The position numbers were made by a program, and so were the translations under genes. Positions 11,836-23,813 of a stretch of 64,000 nt of DNA are shown piece after piece. Source of the DNA: Perognathus longimembris pacificus (taxonomy: Eukaryota; Chordata; Mammalia; Rodentia; Heteromyidae); assembly GCF_023159225.1 (NCBI RefSeq), contig NC_063188.1:14343086-14407085 (forward strand), given 5' to 3'. The first letter of the stretch is position 1; each line of letters opens with the position of its first letter. The notes beneath the pieces are model-generated. The model had not been told where the DNA came from. It was given only the letters and a program-made list of their open reading frames with translations, and searched no databases.

Positions 11836-11914
11836 ATTCTGCATAGATCAATGATAAGAGTACTTGCCTACCGTATATGGTAGCCTACAGTCCATCCCCT
11901 GCACACACAAAAAA
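11836..11914 (+). mobile_element. Possible ID-like monomer, diverged
   Basis: AGATCAATGATAAGAGTACT TGCCTACC followed by GTCCATCCCCTGCACAC matches the ID layout only loosely. Confidence 0.4.
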
Positions 11915-12871
11915 GTAGCAATGGGAAAGCAAATATGTAAATGAAAATAAAGAAGTAAGATGAAGGGGATTCAGGAAAAAGGGGAAAAAAACCACTGGTT
12001 ATAATGGTAATAATAGCTAATGGCCACAGGTAGATTCTGAAATCATTGCATTCAGAGCTTACTTAAGTACAAGATAGGTTAACATTATGCTGGAGCTTGT
12101 CAGGAGCTCTGATTAGCGCCCCAGTGGCGATTAACTGAGGGACAGTCTTCAAGATCTCCATTCTCTTTTTCTCATGGCAGTTTATTCTCTCCTGCTATTC
12201 ATGATGGACTCCCAGGAGGAAGAATGGAACAAATAAGACTTTGGGGATTTGTTTGATCACTAGTTGTCTCCAGGGTCCTTATCCCCTCCCTGATGTTTTT
12301 AGATGTTATTTCCTCTTTAGGTTTCTTGGAAATAGAAACATGATTACTCCATTCTTTCTAATTTGGGGAACTGTTATGTTTGCCTACCTGAATGTATGTC
12401 TTAGAATGAAAACATGGCAGAATAAGGCTCTTTGCTGCTATGACAGTTTACCTATTTTCCCTTATCTCAGATAAGTCAAGATTGTTGGAAAAAGGCTTTC
12501 GAAGGAGAAATGGATTACATACAAAGTGACTTAATTTGTTATAACATGAAACATTGATGGTAGCTGGGATATTTTTAAATCCTGATAAGGCAAGACAGAT
12601 AAGTTTGAGGAGGTATCCTTATGTAATAATCCATCTAAGGGCTTACATTGATACACTTTTCATCACAGATTTATCTTAAAAATAGTACTTAGTGACAGCT
12701 ATTAATCAGGATGTACTCCACAGCAATACAATGACATTTATCCCTTCAGATTATTGTGTCACAACCAATCCCTTCAGAATGGAGTGAGGAAAAACAAAGC
12801 TTATCCAACTGATGGATGGCTGAATATGGTGTGTCACATTCAGAATTGGCTGCACATGGTCAAGTATCATA

Positions 12872-13109
12872 TCTTTTTTTTCTTTGTCGATCATGGGGCT
12901 TGAACTCAGCGCCTGGGCACTGTCCCTGACCTCTTTCACTGAAGGCTGGTGCTCTACCACTTTGAGCCACAGCACCACTTCCAGTTTTCTGATGGTTCAT
13001 TGGAGATAAGCATCATAGGGGAACGTTTCTGCCTGGGCTGGCTACAAACTGAGATCCTCAGATCTCAGCCTCCTGAGTAGCTAGGATTACAGGCACCGGC
13101 ACCTGGCAC
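12872..13109 (-). mobile_element. B1-Geo dimeric SINE
   Basis: Antisense copy from CGATCATGGGGCTTGAACTC to ACAGGCACCGGCACCTGGC. Confidence 0.88.
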
Positions 13110-13298
13110 GTGTCATATCTTAAGTAGCATAAGGAGACCTTTTTCTGGCTCAGCATTGCCATCTGTAGAGCACTTGTTGAAGGTGGATAGTTTCTGCCAT
13201 TAGTATTCAATGCTCTTCTTCCAGGCTTGGTTGGATCATTTTGTTATATTGCTACTATGTGAGGACCTCCAAGGAAGACTCAGCCTATATGCGCTTTC

Positions 13299-13341
13299 AG
13301 CCAATCAACGTCACCCCCTTGCCTCCTCTTTGTCACGTGAC
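13299..13341. promoter_or_regulatory. CCAAT / CRE-like / CACGTG motif cluster
   Basis: Within 43 bases: AGCCAATCA (13299-13307, NF-Y type), ACGTCA (13308-13313, CRE half), and GTCACGTGAC (13332-13341, bHLH-ZIP CLEAR-type). No coding exon is attached; function is inference from motif density in an otherwise CpG-poor intron. Confidence 0.35.
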
Positions 13342-13865
13342 TCTGGTGCTTGAAATATGCTCATTTCCTCCTGCTCCATCCAGCACAGCTCTGTTTTGGC
13401 CTAGATGGTTTAGAAGGACAAAACTTCATGTTAAGAAATGATTAAATTACCATATTCTTGTTTCTATGTATCTTAAGTATTATTGCCTCCTTCAGGCAAA
13501 GAAGGTGCTTTGGTAGGTCAGAGACAGGTTTCTTTGACATTGCCAGTCCTCTAAAACATTGTTTCTATATCTCTTTTAGAAAAAGATCTACAGACTTATG
13601 ATGGGTGCCTGTAATCAGCATGTTGTTTATTGTCAAGCAGCTGATCGTTCACAGTGCAGGCTGGAGATGCTAGTGAAAAGACCTTCAGGGAGTTGGAGAC
13701 AAAAGCCACATAATACAGAGAAGAATGGCAAATTGGGAATAGTGCCCCCTCCAGAATGATCCAAATGGAGATTTTGATCATAGTTCAAACTCTGTGCTTT
13801 GGGCTGGTCATTCAACGTCAAATTCTGGTACTTTATTTGTAAGATAGAGTGATAATACTTTGAAG

Positions 13866-14116
13866 CTGGGGGCTGGAGGCTCACACTGGTAATCCTAGCT
13901 ACTTGGGAGGCTGAGATCTGAGGATTGTGGTTCAAAGTCAGCCTGGGCAGGAAAGTCCATAAGACTCTTATCTCCAAGGAATCACTAGACAACACGAAGT
14001 GGCACTGTGGCTCAATGTGTTAGAGCACTAACTAACCTTGAGCAAAAGAGCTCAGGAACAGTACCCAGGCCCAGAGTTCAAGCCTCATGACTGATCAAAA
14101 GAAACAAGTAAACAAA
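13866..14116 (+). mobile_element. B1-Geo dimeric SINE
   Basis: Sense copy from GGGGGCTGGAGGCTCACACT to CATGACTGATCAAAAG. Confidence 0.87.
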
Positions 14117-14755
14117 AAAACCCTACAGAAGTGCTATGAAGAATTGTTCTGGCTCTGATTAATATCAGCTGGTTTTGATGTAATCACCATTTATAACATG
14201 ATTTGCAGGCCCAGTAAATAACCAGCATTCTTTTTCCTGTAAAGTGTTGAATGGGATGGCTAATCAAGTAGGACTTTGTATCCTTTGGAGACCACCTGGG
14301 GGTAAAGGATGGCATACTGGGGCTCTTTGTATCTTAGGACACTTAAAATTAGCTCTGAATTGGATTTACAAAGAGTAGTTCCTGGAATACTGTGAGTGAT
14401 ATCAGCATCCTTGATTGATAGATATAACACGTTTAGGGATATATACATTCTTGTTGTATAGACAAACTACAAATCTGGTATAACTTTATTCATCCTTCAG
14501 TGTTTGAAAGTTAGGTGAGGACCTGATAAAAACAAGGCTAGGAAGTATAAGTCTTCTGACCCTTTTGTGATAAGGCAGCTGGCCAGTTACCCTTACTTAC
14601 AGTGTTACTTCATCTTCACAAGCAGTAACACCTTGTGAAACATGTCTCTAATTACTCTGACTCACAGGGTCATTTATGATCCTCACTGAGCATTAAAAAA
14701 TGATCTCTAGAGTTTTGGACTATGAAGGACTGAGGGAAGTATTTTAGGAATGCCC

Positions 14756-14847
14756 CTTCCTTCCTTCCTTCCTTCCTTCCTTCCTTCCTTCCTTCCTTCC
14801 TTCCTTCCTTCCTTCCTTCCTTCCTTCCTTCCTTCCTTCCTTCCTTC
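14756..14847. repeat. (TTCC)n microsatellite
   Basis: About 90 bases of nearly pure TTCC, followed directly by a B1-Geo copy. Confidence 0.97.
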
Positions 14848-14863
14848 TTCCCTTCTCTTTCCA

Positions 14864-15095
14864 TATGTCCTGAAGCTTGAATTCAGGTCCTAGGCACTGT
14901 CCCTGAGCTTCTTTGGCTCAAGGCTAACACTCTACCACACTTGAGCCACAGCCCTGCTTCCAATTTTTTGGTGTTTTATTCAAGATAAAGAGTCTCACAG
15001 GCTTCCTTTCATAGGGCTGGCTCTGAATTACCATCCTCAGATGTCCATCTTACCTGAAGAGCTAGGATTACAGGCATGAGCCATTAGTGCCTGGC
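14864..15095 (-). mobile_element. B1-Geo dimeric SINE
   Basis: Antisense copy from TGTCCTGAAGCTTGAATTCA to CATTAGTGCCTGGCT. The (TTCC)n lies at its 3' tail end, so the microsatellite probably grew from the A-rich tail (read as T's here). Confidence 0.85.
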
Positions 15096-15271
15096 TCAGA
15101 AAGCTCTTAAGAGCTTCCTGCCAGTGACTCTGCCCTTAGAGCCTATCTGGCTGTTGTAATTGTTGTGGCTGTGATTGTAGGGTTGTAGTGATGGTGTCTC
15201 TCCTCTGTCAATAGCTGCTAGTTGCCACTTCTTTATGGCTTCTCACCCCAGTTCATGAACCATGGTACCAG

Positions 15272-15500
15272 ATTTTTTTTGCCAGTCCAGGAGCTTGGAC
15301 TCAGGGCCTGGGCACTGGGTCTGAGCTTCTTTTGCTCAAGGCTAGTGCTCTACCACTTGAGCCACAGCATCACTTCCCATTTTCTGGAGCTTTATTGGAG
15401 ATAAGAATCTCAGGGGGACTTCTCAGTCAGGGCTGGCTTCAAACCGTGATCCTCAGATCTCAGCCTCCTGAGTAGTTAGGTGTGAGCCACTGGTGCCAGA
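15272..15500 (-). mobile_element. B1-Geo dimeric SINE
   Basis: Antisense copy from TTGCCAGTCCAGGAGCTTGG to AGGTGTGAGCCACTGGTGCC, lacking a few bases before AGGTGTGAG. Confidence 0.87.
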
Positions 15501-16364
15501 GCATTTGGCTTTCTTTGCATAATTCTTCAATAAAGCCACTGCATCCTCTGGAGAGTGTTGGAGCCTGCATGAAGGAGATTCCTTCAGCTCTAGGCTCTGT
15601 CCAATCTGGGTTGTGGCTTCTACCATGAATGAAGTTGTATATATGATTGTGGGCAAGTCACTGTCTTTTAAGCCTTTTATCTATAAAATGAAGGACTTGG
15701 GTGGTGGGGGGGAGTTCTCAGGCTCTTTCCATTTATATTAGGCTCCCAGATGCTAGGATGAAGATTTGCTTATTTGGCAAGGAGAGGGATTTTGCTACAA
15801 AGGCTTCTTCATGACTTTGCATTTCTGATTGGGTGCCTGATAGCTCCCTGACTAGACCAAGGTGGAAGTAGTGCAAATGCAGCTCCAGGGTGCAATCACC
15901 AGCATTAGGATAGCAGTAAGCTCTTCATTTTCCTCTTCCACAGATTGTCAGGGGCCACAGGGGAGCTGGGGGCTGGGCTGTTGGAAACATCCTCAGACAC
16001 AGTCTCAGTTTCTGATACTGGAGAGTTTGGGGTGAGAATCACATAATTAAATCTTAAAAGAAAATAGTCTCCCTAGAGCTCCAGTGGGATTTCTGAGCAA
16101 AAGAAATCGAATTCCATGTCTGTTGCTCCATATAATATTTGACACAGTTGCCCAGAATGAGAATTAGAATCCCTTTTCACCACAGCAATGTACCAATGAC
16201 GAGAGACACACATTTACAGATGTGCAGAGGGCTGAAGGGCAGGGAAGAGCCTGGGAATTCAGAGAAGCTTGAGAAATCCAGAGGGAGGAAGACAATTTTC
16301 ACTCTTTTCTAAGACCCTCTAGACTAGAGGGCTTGGGGAAGGTTTGTTTTGACCTAGTTGTCCT

Positions 16365-16500
16365 TGTATGTATTGCTGTGAGCTTTTACTAAGTGTTTAT
16401 GTAGCACTTTAGATTTTTACCAAGTGCTTTACAATCCCCTTTATTTGGCTTCATAAAGTTTTCCTGGAATCCTCTCTACTTTATAATCAAGGAGAGTCAT
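16365..16500 (-). mobile_element. Possible MIR remnant
   Basis: CTAAGTGTTTATGTAGCACT then CCAAGTGCTTTACAATCCCC resembles the antisense MIR tail. Confidence 0.45.
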
Positions 16501-16667
16501 TTCTGGTTTGCTTAGCTCTTCCATATAGTAGACCAGTTGTTCTAGCATCAGAGCCTGTGTGTGGAGTGGGGGCACCTGAGGTCGACTGTAATGACTGGGG
16601 CTGTTGGAGTGTGTGGCTCACACTTTAGTTCATCTCTGGTTCCCTTTGTTGTTATTAGCTTTTTTTC

Positions 16668-16779
16668 TTTTTTTGTGCAGGTCTTGGGGTTTGAAATCAG
16701 AGCCTGGACACTGTCCATTAGCTTTTTTTTTTTCCCCTCAAGGCTAGTGCTCCACCACTTAAGCCACAGCTCCACTTCC

Positions 16780-16780
<1 letters not shown>
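16668..16780 (-). mobile_element. Geo monomer of a SINE, antisense
   Basis: TGTGCAGGTCTTGGGGTTTG to CACAGCTCCACTTCCA, cut off by the (GT)n that follows. Confidence 0.75.

Positions 16781-16782
<2 letters not shown>

Positions 16783-16825
<43 letters not shown>
16783..16825. repeat. (GT)n microsatellite
   Basis: About 21 GT units ending GCGCGT, at the linker between two oppositely oriented SINE halves. Confidence 0.97.
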
Positions 16826-16829
<4 letters not shown>

Positions 16830-16855
16830 TACACTTAGAGATAAGAGTCTCATGA

Positions 16856-16966
16856 AACAGTGGCTCATGCCTGTAATCTTAGCTACTCAAAAGACTTGAG
16901 ATCTGAGGGTCATGGTTCCAAGCCAGCCCAGGCAGGAAAATCTCATGAGCCTCTTATCTTTCCCCC
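16856..16966 (+). mobile_element. B1-like monomer, sense
   Basis: AACAGTGGCTCATGCCTGTA to CATGAGCCTCTTATCTT: the left monomer only, pointing opposite to the Geo monomer upstream. Confidence 0.75.
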
Positions 16967-17603
16967 TTGGGCTAGTTCAGCAGCTATTGAGTGTCTCCTA
17001 TGTATCAGAGAAGGTAGTAGACCAGAGGGACACACAAATGAAGAAACCAGATTTCAAGTCACATTTCCCAGAAAGACATGAAATATCATTGTGGTAAGAG
17101 GATGCTATGTTTGAACACCTGGTTTTCACTCCAAATACGCAAATGAGGTGTGGCTTTTGGCTAATCCCAGAGCCTGGGGCCTGACAGGTGAGTTGGCTTT
17201 GAGAAATCCTTTCTGGCTAAGATCCTGAGCCTAATCTTGCAGGTGGTAGGTTGGCTAAAGGAAGAGGAGCCAATAAGAGAGCAGTGAAAGGAATGCTTAG
17301 CATTCCAAATATTTCAGCGGTGCCCTTGCTATGAAAATATTCTCTACTTTCTTGAGGACCCTTGACAGCTCGTTGAATGAACCTCCACAAAGCATGCAAA
17401 CAACACTGAGAACTTGAAGTGCAACACAAGAGATTCTACAAGGCAGGCTTTTCCCTACTTCAGGCTTACATGTGTTCCAGATGAGGAGGACATCTGAGTT
17501 GATTGATTGTACCAACTCATTGTCAAAGCCAAGGCAGTAGCAGTATTCCCGTTTAAAGATGAAGAAAGTCAAGCTCAGCAAGCTTTCATGACTTCTCAGA
17601 AGT

Positions 17604-17819
17604 AGCTGGGTGCTGGTGGCTCGTGCCTGTAATCCTAGCTACTTAGAACGCTGACATCTGAGGATCCTAGTTCAAAGCCAGCTCAAGCAGGAAAGTCTGT
17701 GAGACTCTTATCTCCATTGAACCACCAGAAAACTGGAAGTGGAGCTGTGGCTCCAAGTGATAGAGCACAATGCCCAGGCCCCAAGTTCAAGCCTCAGGAC
17801 CAACAACAACAACAAAAAC
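17604..17819 (+). mobile_element. B1-Geo dimeric SINE
   Basis: Sense copy, AGCTGGGTGCTGGTGGCTCG to CAGGACCAACAACAACAAC, with an (AAC)n tail. Confidence 0.88.
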
Positions 17820-18040
17820 TAAGTCATGCAAGTATCTGGGAAAATCAGCTTTTGAAACTTTATGTCTGACTCTAAGACACATGTTCTTTCTGCCACATAC
17901 CTCTATCTCTGAGAAATGTGAGCTGGGACTGTAACTCAAGTGGTACAGGTTCTGAGCTCAATCCTCAGTATTACGACAAAATATGTTATTTATTTGTGGC
18001 CTCATTTGATATCTTCAAAGAAAAATTTTGATCACTGTTT

Positions 18041-18274
18041 TTGGTTGGTCATGGGGTTTGAACTCGGGGCCTGAGTACTCTCCCTTAGCTCTTTTGCTCA
18101 AAGCTACTAGCACTCTACCACTTTGAGCCCTAGTGGCACTTCCAGTTTTCTGGTGGTTCATTGGAGATCAGAGTCTCACAGACTTTCTTGCCCAGGCTGG
18201 CTTTGAACCAAGATCCTCAGATCTCAGCCTAGTAAATAGCTAGGATTACAGGCTTGAGCCAGCAGTGCCAGTCT
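18041..18274 (-). mobile_element. B1-Geo dimeric SINE
   Basis: Antisense copy, TTGGTTGGTCATGGGGTTTG to CTTGAGCCAGCAGTGCCAG. Confidence 0.88.
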
Positions 18275-18511
18275 TAATCACTCTTTTGAACATAAGTTAC
18301 TCCCATAATGCCCACCTATGTTATTGAGGTATGTGGCCTGAGTTCACTGTAACCTTGTTCTCGACTGTTCCATATTCATGGGGAATTACAGCTCCATTGA
18401 TGGTATTAGCAGTGGATTGCTTGTCCTCTCTGGGTCCCAGTGTGCCCATCTCTGAGAAGATGGCATGGAACTAAATGACCTCAAAGGACCTTTCTACTAT
18501 ATATATATATA

Positions 18512-18704
18512 TATTGCCAGTCCTGGGGCTTGAACTCAGGACCTGGACACTGTCCCCGAGCTTCTTTTGCTCAAGCCTAGCACTCTACCACTTGAGCCAC
18601 AGCGCCCCTTCTGGCTTTTTCTATATATGTGGTGCTGGGGAATTGAACCCAGGGCTTCATGTATACGAGGCGAGCACTTTACCACTAGGCTGTATTCCCA
18701 GCCC
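18512..18704 (-). mobile_element. IDL-Geo dimeric SINE
   Basis: Antisense copy next to a short (TA)n; ends CTGTATTCCCAGCCCC. Confidence 0.9.
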
Positions 18705-18756
18705 CTACTTTTCATATTTTTATGAGTTGAGTTCTAACATTGTAAAAACGAACTTC

Positions 18757-18890
18757 ACCAGACACCAGTGCTTCATACCTGTGATCTCTAGCTACTAAAT
18801 AATTTACCTTCCCAAGATGTTAGATTGGGAAGATCATGATTTGAAGCTAGCCTGGACAGAAAAATTAGTAAGACCCCTTTCTCAACCCCT
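18757..18890 (+). mobile_element. B1-like monomer, diverged
   Basis: ACACCAGTGCTTCATACCTG TGATCTCTAGC then TTGAAGCTAGCCTGGACAG: a sense left monomer with an internal insertion; right monomer not evident. Confidence 0.6.
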
Positions 18891-19212
18891 AGGTCAGTGT
18901 TGTGCCATATGCCTGCTACATGGTCAGAAAAGTCCAGAACTTTTTGTCTCCACAGAAGTTGGATACTATGGTGTGCTCTTGTAATCCCAATGTACAAGGA
19001 AGTCTAAAAGGAGATGAATTACTGCTCAGGTGTATTTCTGGACAGCAAGTGAGTCTGTGTCATAAAATAGCCAGCAACAACTAAAATAGCAAGAATGAGG
19101 CAGCTATAAATCATTTACTCTTGATTTAATTTCAGAGGGACAGGTCATAGTCCTTTGGGGTCACATTCCTTGCTCTGTTACTTCCTCTGCAATTATTGAG
19201 CATTGAATGGCA

Positions 19213-19214
<2 letters not shown>

Positions 19215-19250
<36 letters not shown>

Positions 19251-19268
19251 GTGTGTGTGTGTGTGTGT
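19215..19268. repeat. (TG)n microsatellite
   Basis: TG run with one TT interruption, directly upstream of a SINE fragment. Confidence 0.97.
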
Positions 19269-19270
19269 TT

Positions 19271-19690
19271 GTCCAGGGCTTGAACTCAGGGGACTGGGTG
19301 CTGTCCCTGATTTTTTTGTTTGTTTTTGGGGTGTTTTTTTTTTTTTTGCCAGTCCTGGGGCTTGAACTCAGGGCCTAAGCACTGTCCCTGGCTTCTTTTT
19401 GCTCAAGGCTAGCACTCTGCTACTTGAGCCACAGCGCCCCTTCTGGCTTTTTCTCTATATGTGGTGGTGCTGAGGAATCGAACCCAGGGCTTCATGTACA
19501 TGAGGCAACACTCTTGCCACTAGGCCATATTCCCAGCCCCTGTGTTTGGTTTTTGGTTTTTTCTTCATGGCTAGCACTCTACCACTTGAGCCACAGCTTT
19601 ACCTGGATCTTTTGGGTGATTCATTAGAGATAACAGTTTCATGGACTTTCCTGCCCATGCTGGGTTTGAATTGGGATCCTCAGCAGGTGG
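19271..19690 (-). mobile_element. B1-Geo dimeric SINE split by another SINE
   Basis: Outer antisense copy: 19271-19312 (CCAGGGCTTGAACTCAGG to GTGCTGTCCCTGA) and 19560-19690 (CTTCATGGCTAGCACTCTAC to TGGGATCCTCAG). The B1 end is truncated. Confidence 0.8.
19333..19541 (-). mobile_element. IDL-Geo dimeric SINE nested in a B1-Geo copy
   Basis: Full antisense IDL-Geo (TTGCCAGTCCTGGGGCTTGA to CATATTCCCAGCCCC) lying inside the right monomer of the outer element, so it is the younger insertion. Confidence 0.88.
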
Positions 19691-22600
19691 AATTGTATAT
19701 TTTCATTTCTCTGTTTTTGGAAGAGTTAAATATAGCCAGAGTCCTCTCCTCATTTGCATACTCCCATCAAAGACACCTATCGATGAGAGCTGTGTGCCAG
19801 CTCAGCTTGCCTTGGACTACAATCCTAATCTCCATTCTCTCTAACTAGCCTCCAAACTGGGCTCTGCCTATCTTGCAATTCTTACTTCCAGGTTTCTCTG
19901 TACAATTTGCTTTTTCAAAGTAAGATCTGAGTGATGTCAACTTCTCACTCTCCTTCTTGGCTTCTGAGTTTAAATAACTTCTTGATTACTTTCCAAAAGC
20001 AATCTTTTAGTAGCTCCTCACAGTGATATTGGAAATTAGGCTAAAAATGGATCCAAATGTACTTATTCTCTTATATAGCTTGTTTCCACTAAATGAGATC
20101 TAGATGGAGTTGTCTTCCCCCCCTCCTCCGTTTTCTTTTCTAGCTTTTGTTGTCTCTATCAAAATCTATTTGTAATTAATTAAAGGAAATGCTATTGTTT
20201 GAAAAGACAAGGATGTATTAGCATCTGGTGGATGTATCTATTTCTAGAGCTTCCCAGACTAAAATTTGCCCTGAATTGGTACTGTCATGCCAACAGTTCT
20301 GAAAAAATGTGTTTAAATATATACCCAAATAAATAAGAAACAAATTATTGTCTTCATTATTGAGAATATTTACAAATCTCAGGGTTCTTTTTTACCTTTG
20401 TATTATTTTTCTGTACATTTATGTAAATTGAGACTGTACCTCAGATAGATAAAAATGAACATGTTTTCATAAGAGATTCTTAATAAGATGGCTTTCCTCC
20501 CCTATGTTCTAGTTTGTTTTTAAAGCTATTTATGTTCTTTAAATTATCCCAGTGTTTATTGTGGCCAGAATATTCTCCAAGGAAACACAGAAACTTTATT
20601 GGGTAAAGGCTAGACTTGCAATGCTTCAGTCTTTCCAGAAGATGGCGATCTGAGCATGTAGGATCTATAACTTATTTTTAGCTATCATAATCAGGCAGCA
20701 ATTTCAACTTTTGTGAAATCAACTATGTTTAATACAAAGCTACTACTCCTTCTGAGATTTGCTCTCAAACCTTTGTCACTATTCTAATTGTAGAGAAGAA
20801 GAAAAGTGAAATTCGTAGCAGCTCCTTTGTCCTGCATCAGTACCCATAGTGTTTAAATGCAACAAGGTACATACATGTAAGGTTCCTTTAAAGGAGATTT
20901 CTTTGCAGTGTGAAACTTGTGAGTCTAACTTGTTAGAAAAACATGAAATCTCTCAGTGAGTCCCAGCTTCTTCATCTCCACAGTGAGTGACTTGGACCTG
21001 TGGTGTTGTTAAGGCACTTTCCATTTCCACTGTGCCATATTTGAATTCGTTGATTTCTTTCCACAACACCCTTGCTGCCTTCCGCCAGCGCCGAAACAGG
21101 AAGAAAAGCTTGCCCATTTTACGCTTGTTTGACTCTATTCCTTTCCTACAAGTGCTCTCTTTGCTTCAACTGTCCCAAGACAAACATGCCCAGATGTCCT
21201 GTTTTAATTAGGTTCCTTTTCTCTTTATGGCTTTTGCACAGGATTCCCCCCTCCCTCCCTCCCACCTCCCAGGCCCTAACCAATCTGTCTGAAAAGGGCG
21301 GGGGGGAGAAAGCATGTCCTCCTTTTCATTGCACAAATAGGGTTTTCTTAGCATTATTGCAGTCGTTTTTGTGCTAAACAGATCCCAACAGGATGGGGAG
21401 AAAGTCAGCACATGTAATGATGACAGTAAATTCTTCTACTATCACATACATAACATGGCCACTTAAGAAAAGATGGTAGAGGTAGGCACTTCTATTCATT
21501 TCTTTTTTTTTTCCTTCTCTCTTGGCCTGGATTCATTGTGAGAAACTTGACAAAGCTTCAGAAGAGAGGTAGTATGTAGAGACGAGAGCAATTAATTCAA
21601 TCACAGATCAGACACTAAGCAGATAAGCCACCGTTCAAAATCTGCCATGGCTAATGAGTGTCCCCATTCCTGCCTCCCCCCCCCACCCCCCGCCCCAGGC
21701 AGGCAGGGGGGAGGGTACAGAACTGGAGGAGAGGAATTTTGGCTCTCATGGCTCATCCTCATTCAAAGCCTGTCATGAACTGTGTGTCTCAGTGGCACAG
21801 AGGGAGCCTGTGCAAATGAAATGCTAAATGAATTAATTAACTTGAAACTATAGAGACACCCCCTTAACCCATTCCCTGTGGGTTTGGAGCTTAGAGCATG
21901 CATGTAATAGGAAATTCCCTGAGGACGCATCATCACAAATGTCGCTTGGCTGTACTGAAGCAAGGTGACAAGGCAGAAGGACATTTTATGTACAACATTC
22001 TCCTGCATTCATTGTCCTACTGTCCTCAGAGATTTGAAATCTTCACTTGACCTTTGGCGTGTTTGTCTAGGGGCATGAGGGGTGGTAGTGGTAGATTATT
22101 TATTTCTGTAACTTCAAAACCTTATATTCTAAGAGCACAGATCACACTGCATAATGATACTATTGTACTACTGAGACAAGAAATTTCACACCCAAGAGCT
22201 TTTAAAGGGTAAGCCCCAAGTATCTATGTTTGAGTAGGCCAAAAGCCTGTACACCACTGACTGCAAAGAACTCCAAGCAACTGCATTGTGCCCTGCAGTG
22301 GAGCAGCGTGGTAAAGAAATAGCACAGATTTCCTTAGCATCCGTGAGCCCTGAGCAAAGAGCAGCAGCACTGTAGTTAAGAACCCAGGTAGCTGATGAAT
22401 AAACTGCCAACTCCAATCCAGATTAGCTGTGTGGCCTTAGGCAAGTGGCTTCATTTCTTTGGTGGAAGTTTCCTCCTCTGTGTAAAAGGACAGGATACAG
22501 GCTGGCTAGGACCATTGCTGTGATTGTGCAGATGTTCTTTTTTTGGTCTGTTTCTGGGACCGAAAAGCCTCAAAAATGGATGAGATACTTTGGCTTAAAC

Positions 22601-23801
22601 AACAGAGAACAGATGTAACCAAGTGTCTGCTTCACAGTGGCCTCAGACCTCAAGGACTGGCAAGTGGAACAGATAGCAAAGGAACACTGGCCACAGTACA
22701 TTCAGACACTTGGGCAATTGAGTCAGGATGAATCTGATTGGTTCTGGGAAAGTTGTTCTTCCCGTGAGGAGAAATGATATTGGAGACTATTGAGATACTT
22801 GTGGAATGGTGAAAGAACATAGTTTTAAAATAGAGGTAGTAAATTTTAGCAACAAAAACCATCCATTGGAGTGGTACTGTGGGTTACTGTTTTGTAAAGT
22901 AAATTAAATAAAGGCATGTTTTCAGTCTTAGTCACAGGCCAGCTCTTCCCAACACTTCTGTAAGCAGAAACCATGCTTAATTTACTAGCATCCTTTGAGG
23001 ATTTAAATAGCACATGGATAGAGTGTAACGGTGGAAGCTATTTCCACTTTCAAAAAGTTTGGCAAGCTTTTTTAAACCTAATGTTTTTATGTTTTCTTTT
23101 TCTTTTTTATTATTTTGAGTCCCCCTAGATATTGTTTAGTCCTGGTAATGTGTAGTTCTTATCCATGATTTGAAGATAAGAAATGGAAGAAACATACAAA
23201 GGACCACTTTTCGGAATGGCATAAACAACTATAGTAGGACCAGAAGCAATGGAACTAGATTGATTTAATATGACAGTTCTGCAATAGGGAGTCTAGAGCA
23301 AAATTGCTAAGTTAGCATGCCTTTCTAGTATCCCAATGATGGTTAATAATGAGCTTCAAGAAAATGTTTATTGTGTAGGAGTGGACATCAAAACGGCTGG
23401 CAAGCTTTGATATGAACCACTGTAAAGAAATATGTTTGGGGATACATTCCTGAGCTGTATTTCAGAAGATTTGTAATGAGCCTTAATCTCCTTATCTGTG
23501 AGTAAGGCCTGTGTCTCAGGCATCAGTTTAGAGTTTACAAAAAAACAAAAAGCTGGAATTTGGTATTTTCAGGATGTATATATTTCAAGAACATTATATA
23601 AATATTTTTCAAACGGTTGGTGTATGACTAGTGGTGTTCTGTGTATCCACCATATACCTCCCACCTCCCTCTCTTCCTTGCTTCCCATCATGTTGGCTAT
23701 CAAACCCATTGCCTATAGGATAGAAAGAGGCTCAGGAACAAAACCACTGCCCCTCCCCCATATCCAGGAAAGGTCAGCTTTAAAGTGAAACAAGGGCCAA
23801 G
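19691..23801. other. SINE-poor intronic stretch
   Basis: About 4.1 kb with none of the lineage SINEs that otherwise occur roughly every kilobase; only a MIR at 22355-22535 is recognisable. It includes a GC-skewed patch at 21671-21715 (C-run then GGGGGGAGGG). No exon with splice sites was found. Confidence 0.7.
22355..22535 (+). mobile_element. MIR SINE remnant
   Basis: CACTGTAGTTAAGAACCCAG at the head and AGCTGTGTGGCCTTAGGCAA in the core are clear sense MIR. Confidence 0.8.
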
Positions 23802-23813
23802 GTATCGCGATAC
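23802..23813. promoter_or_regulatory. CGCG palindrome GTATCGCGATAC
   Basis: Perfect 12-base palindrome containing TATCGCGATA, which fits the TMTCGCGANR element known from mammalian CpG-island promoters. It lies 280 bases upstream of the TATA box at 24082. Confidence 0.4.

Noticed and set aside
13596..13995. 61- and 120-codon minus ORFs
   Set aside because: Overlapping frames partly over a B1-Geo SINE; no recognisable domain or splice signals.
14670..14864. ORF with a repeated Lys-Glu-Gly-Arg pattern
   Set aside because: Translation of the (TTCC)n microsatellite.
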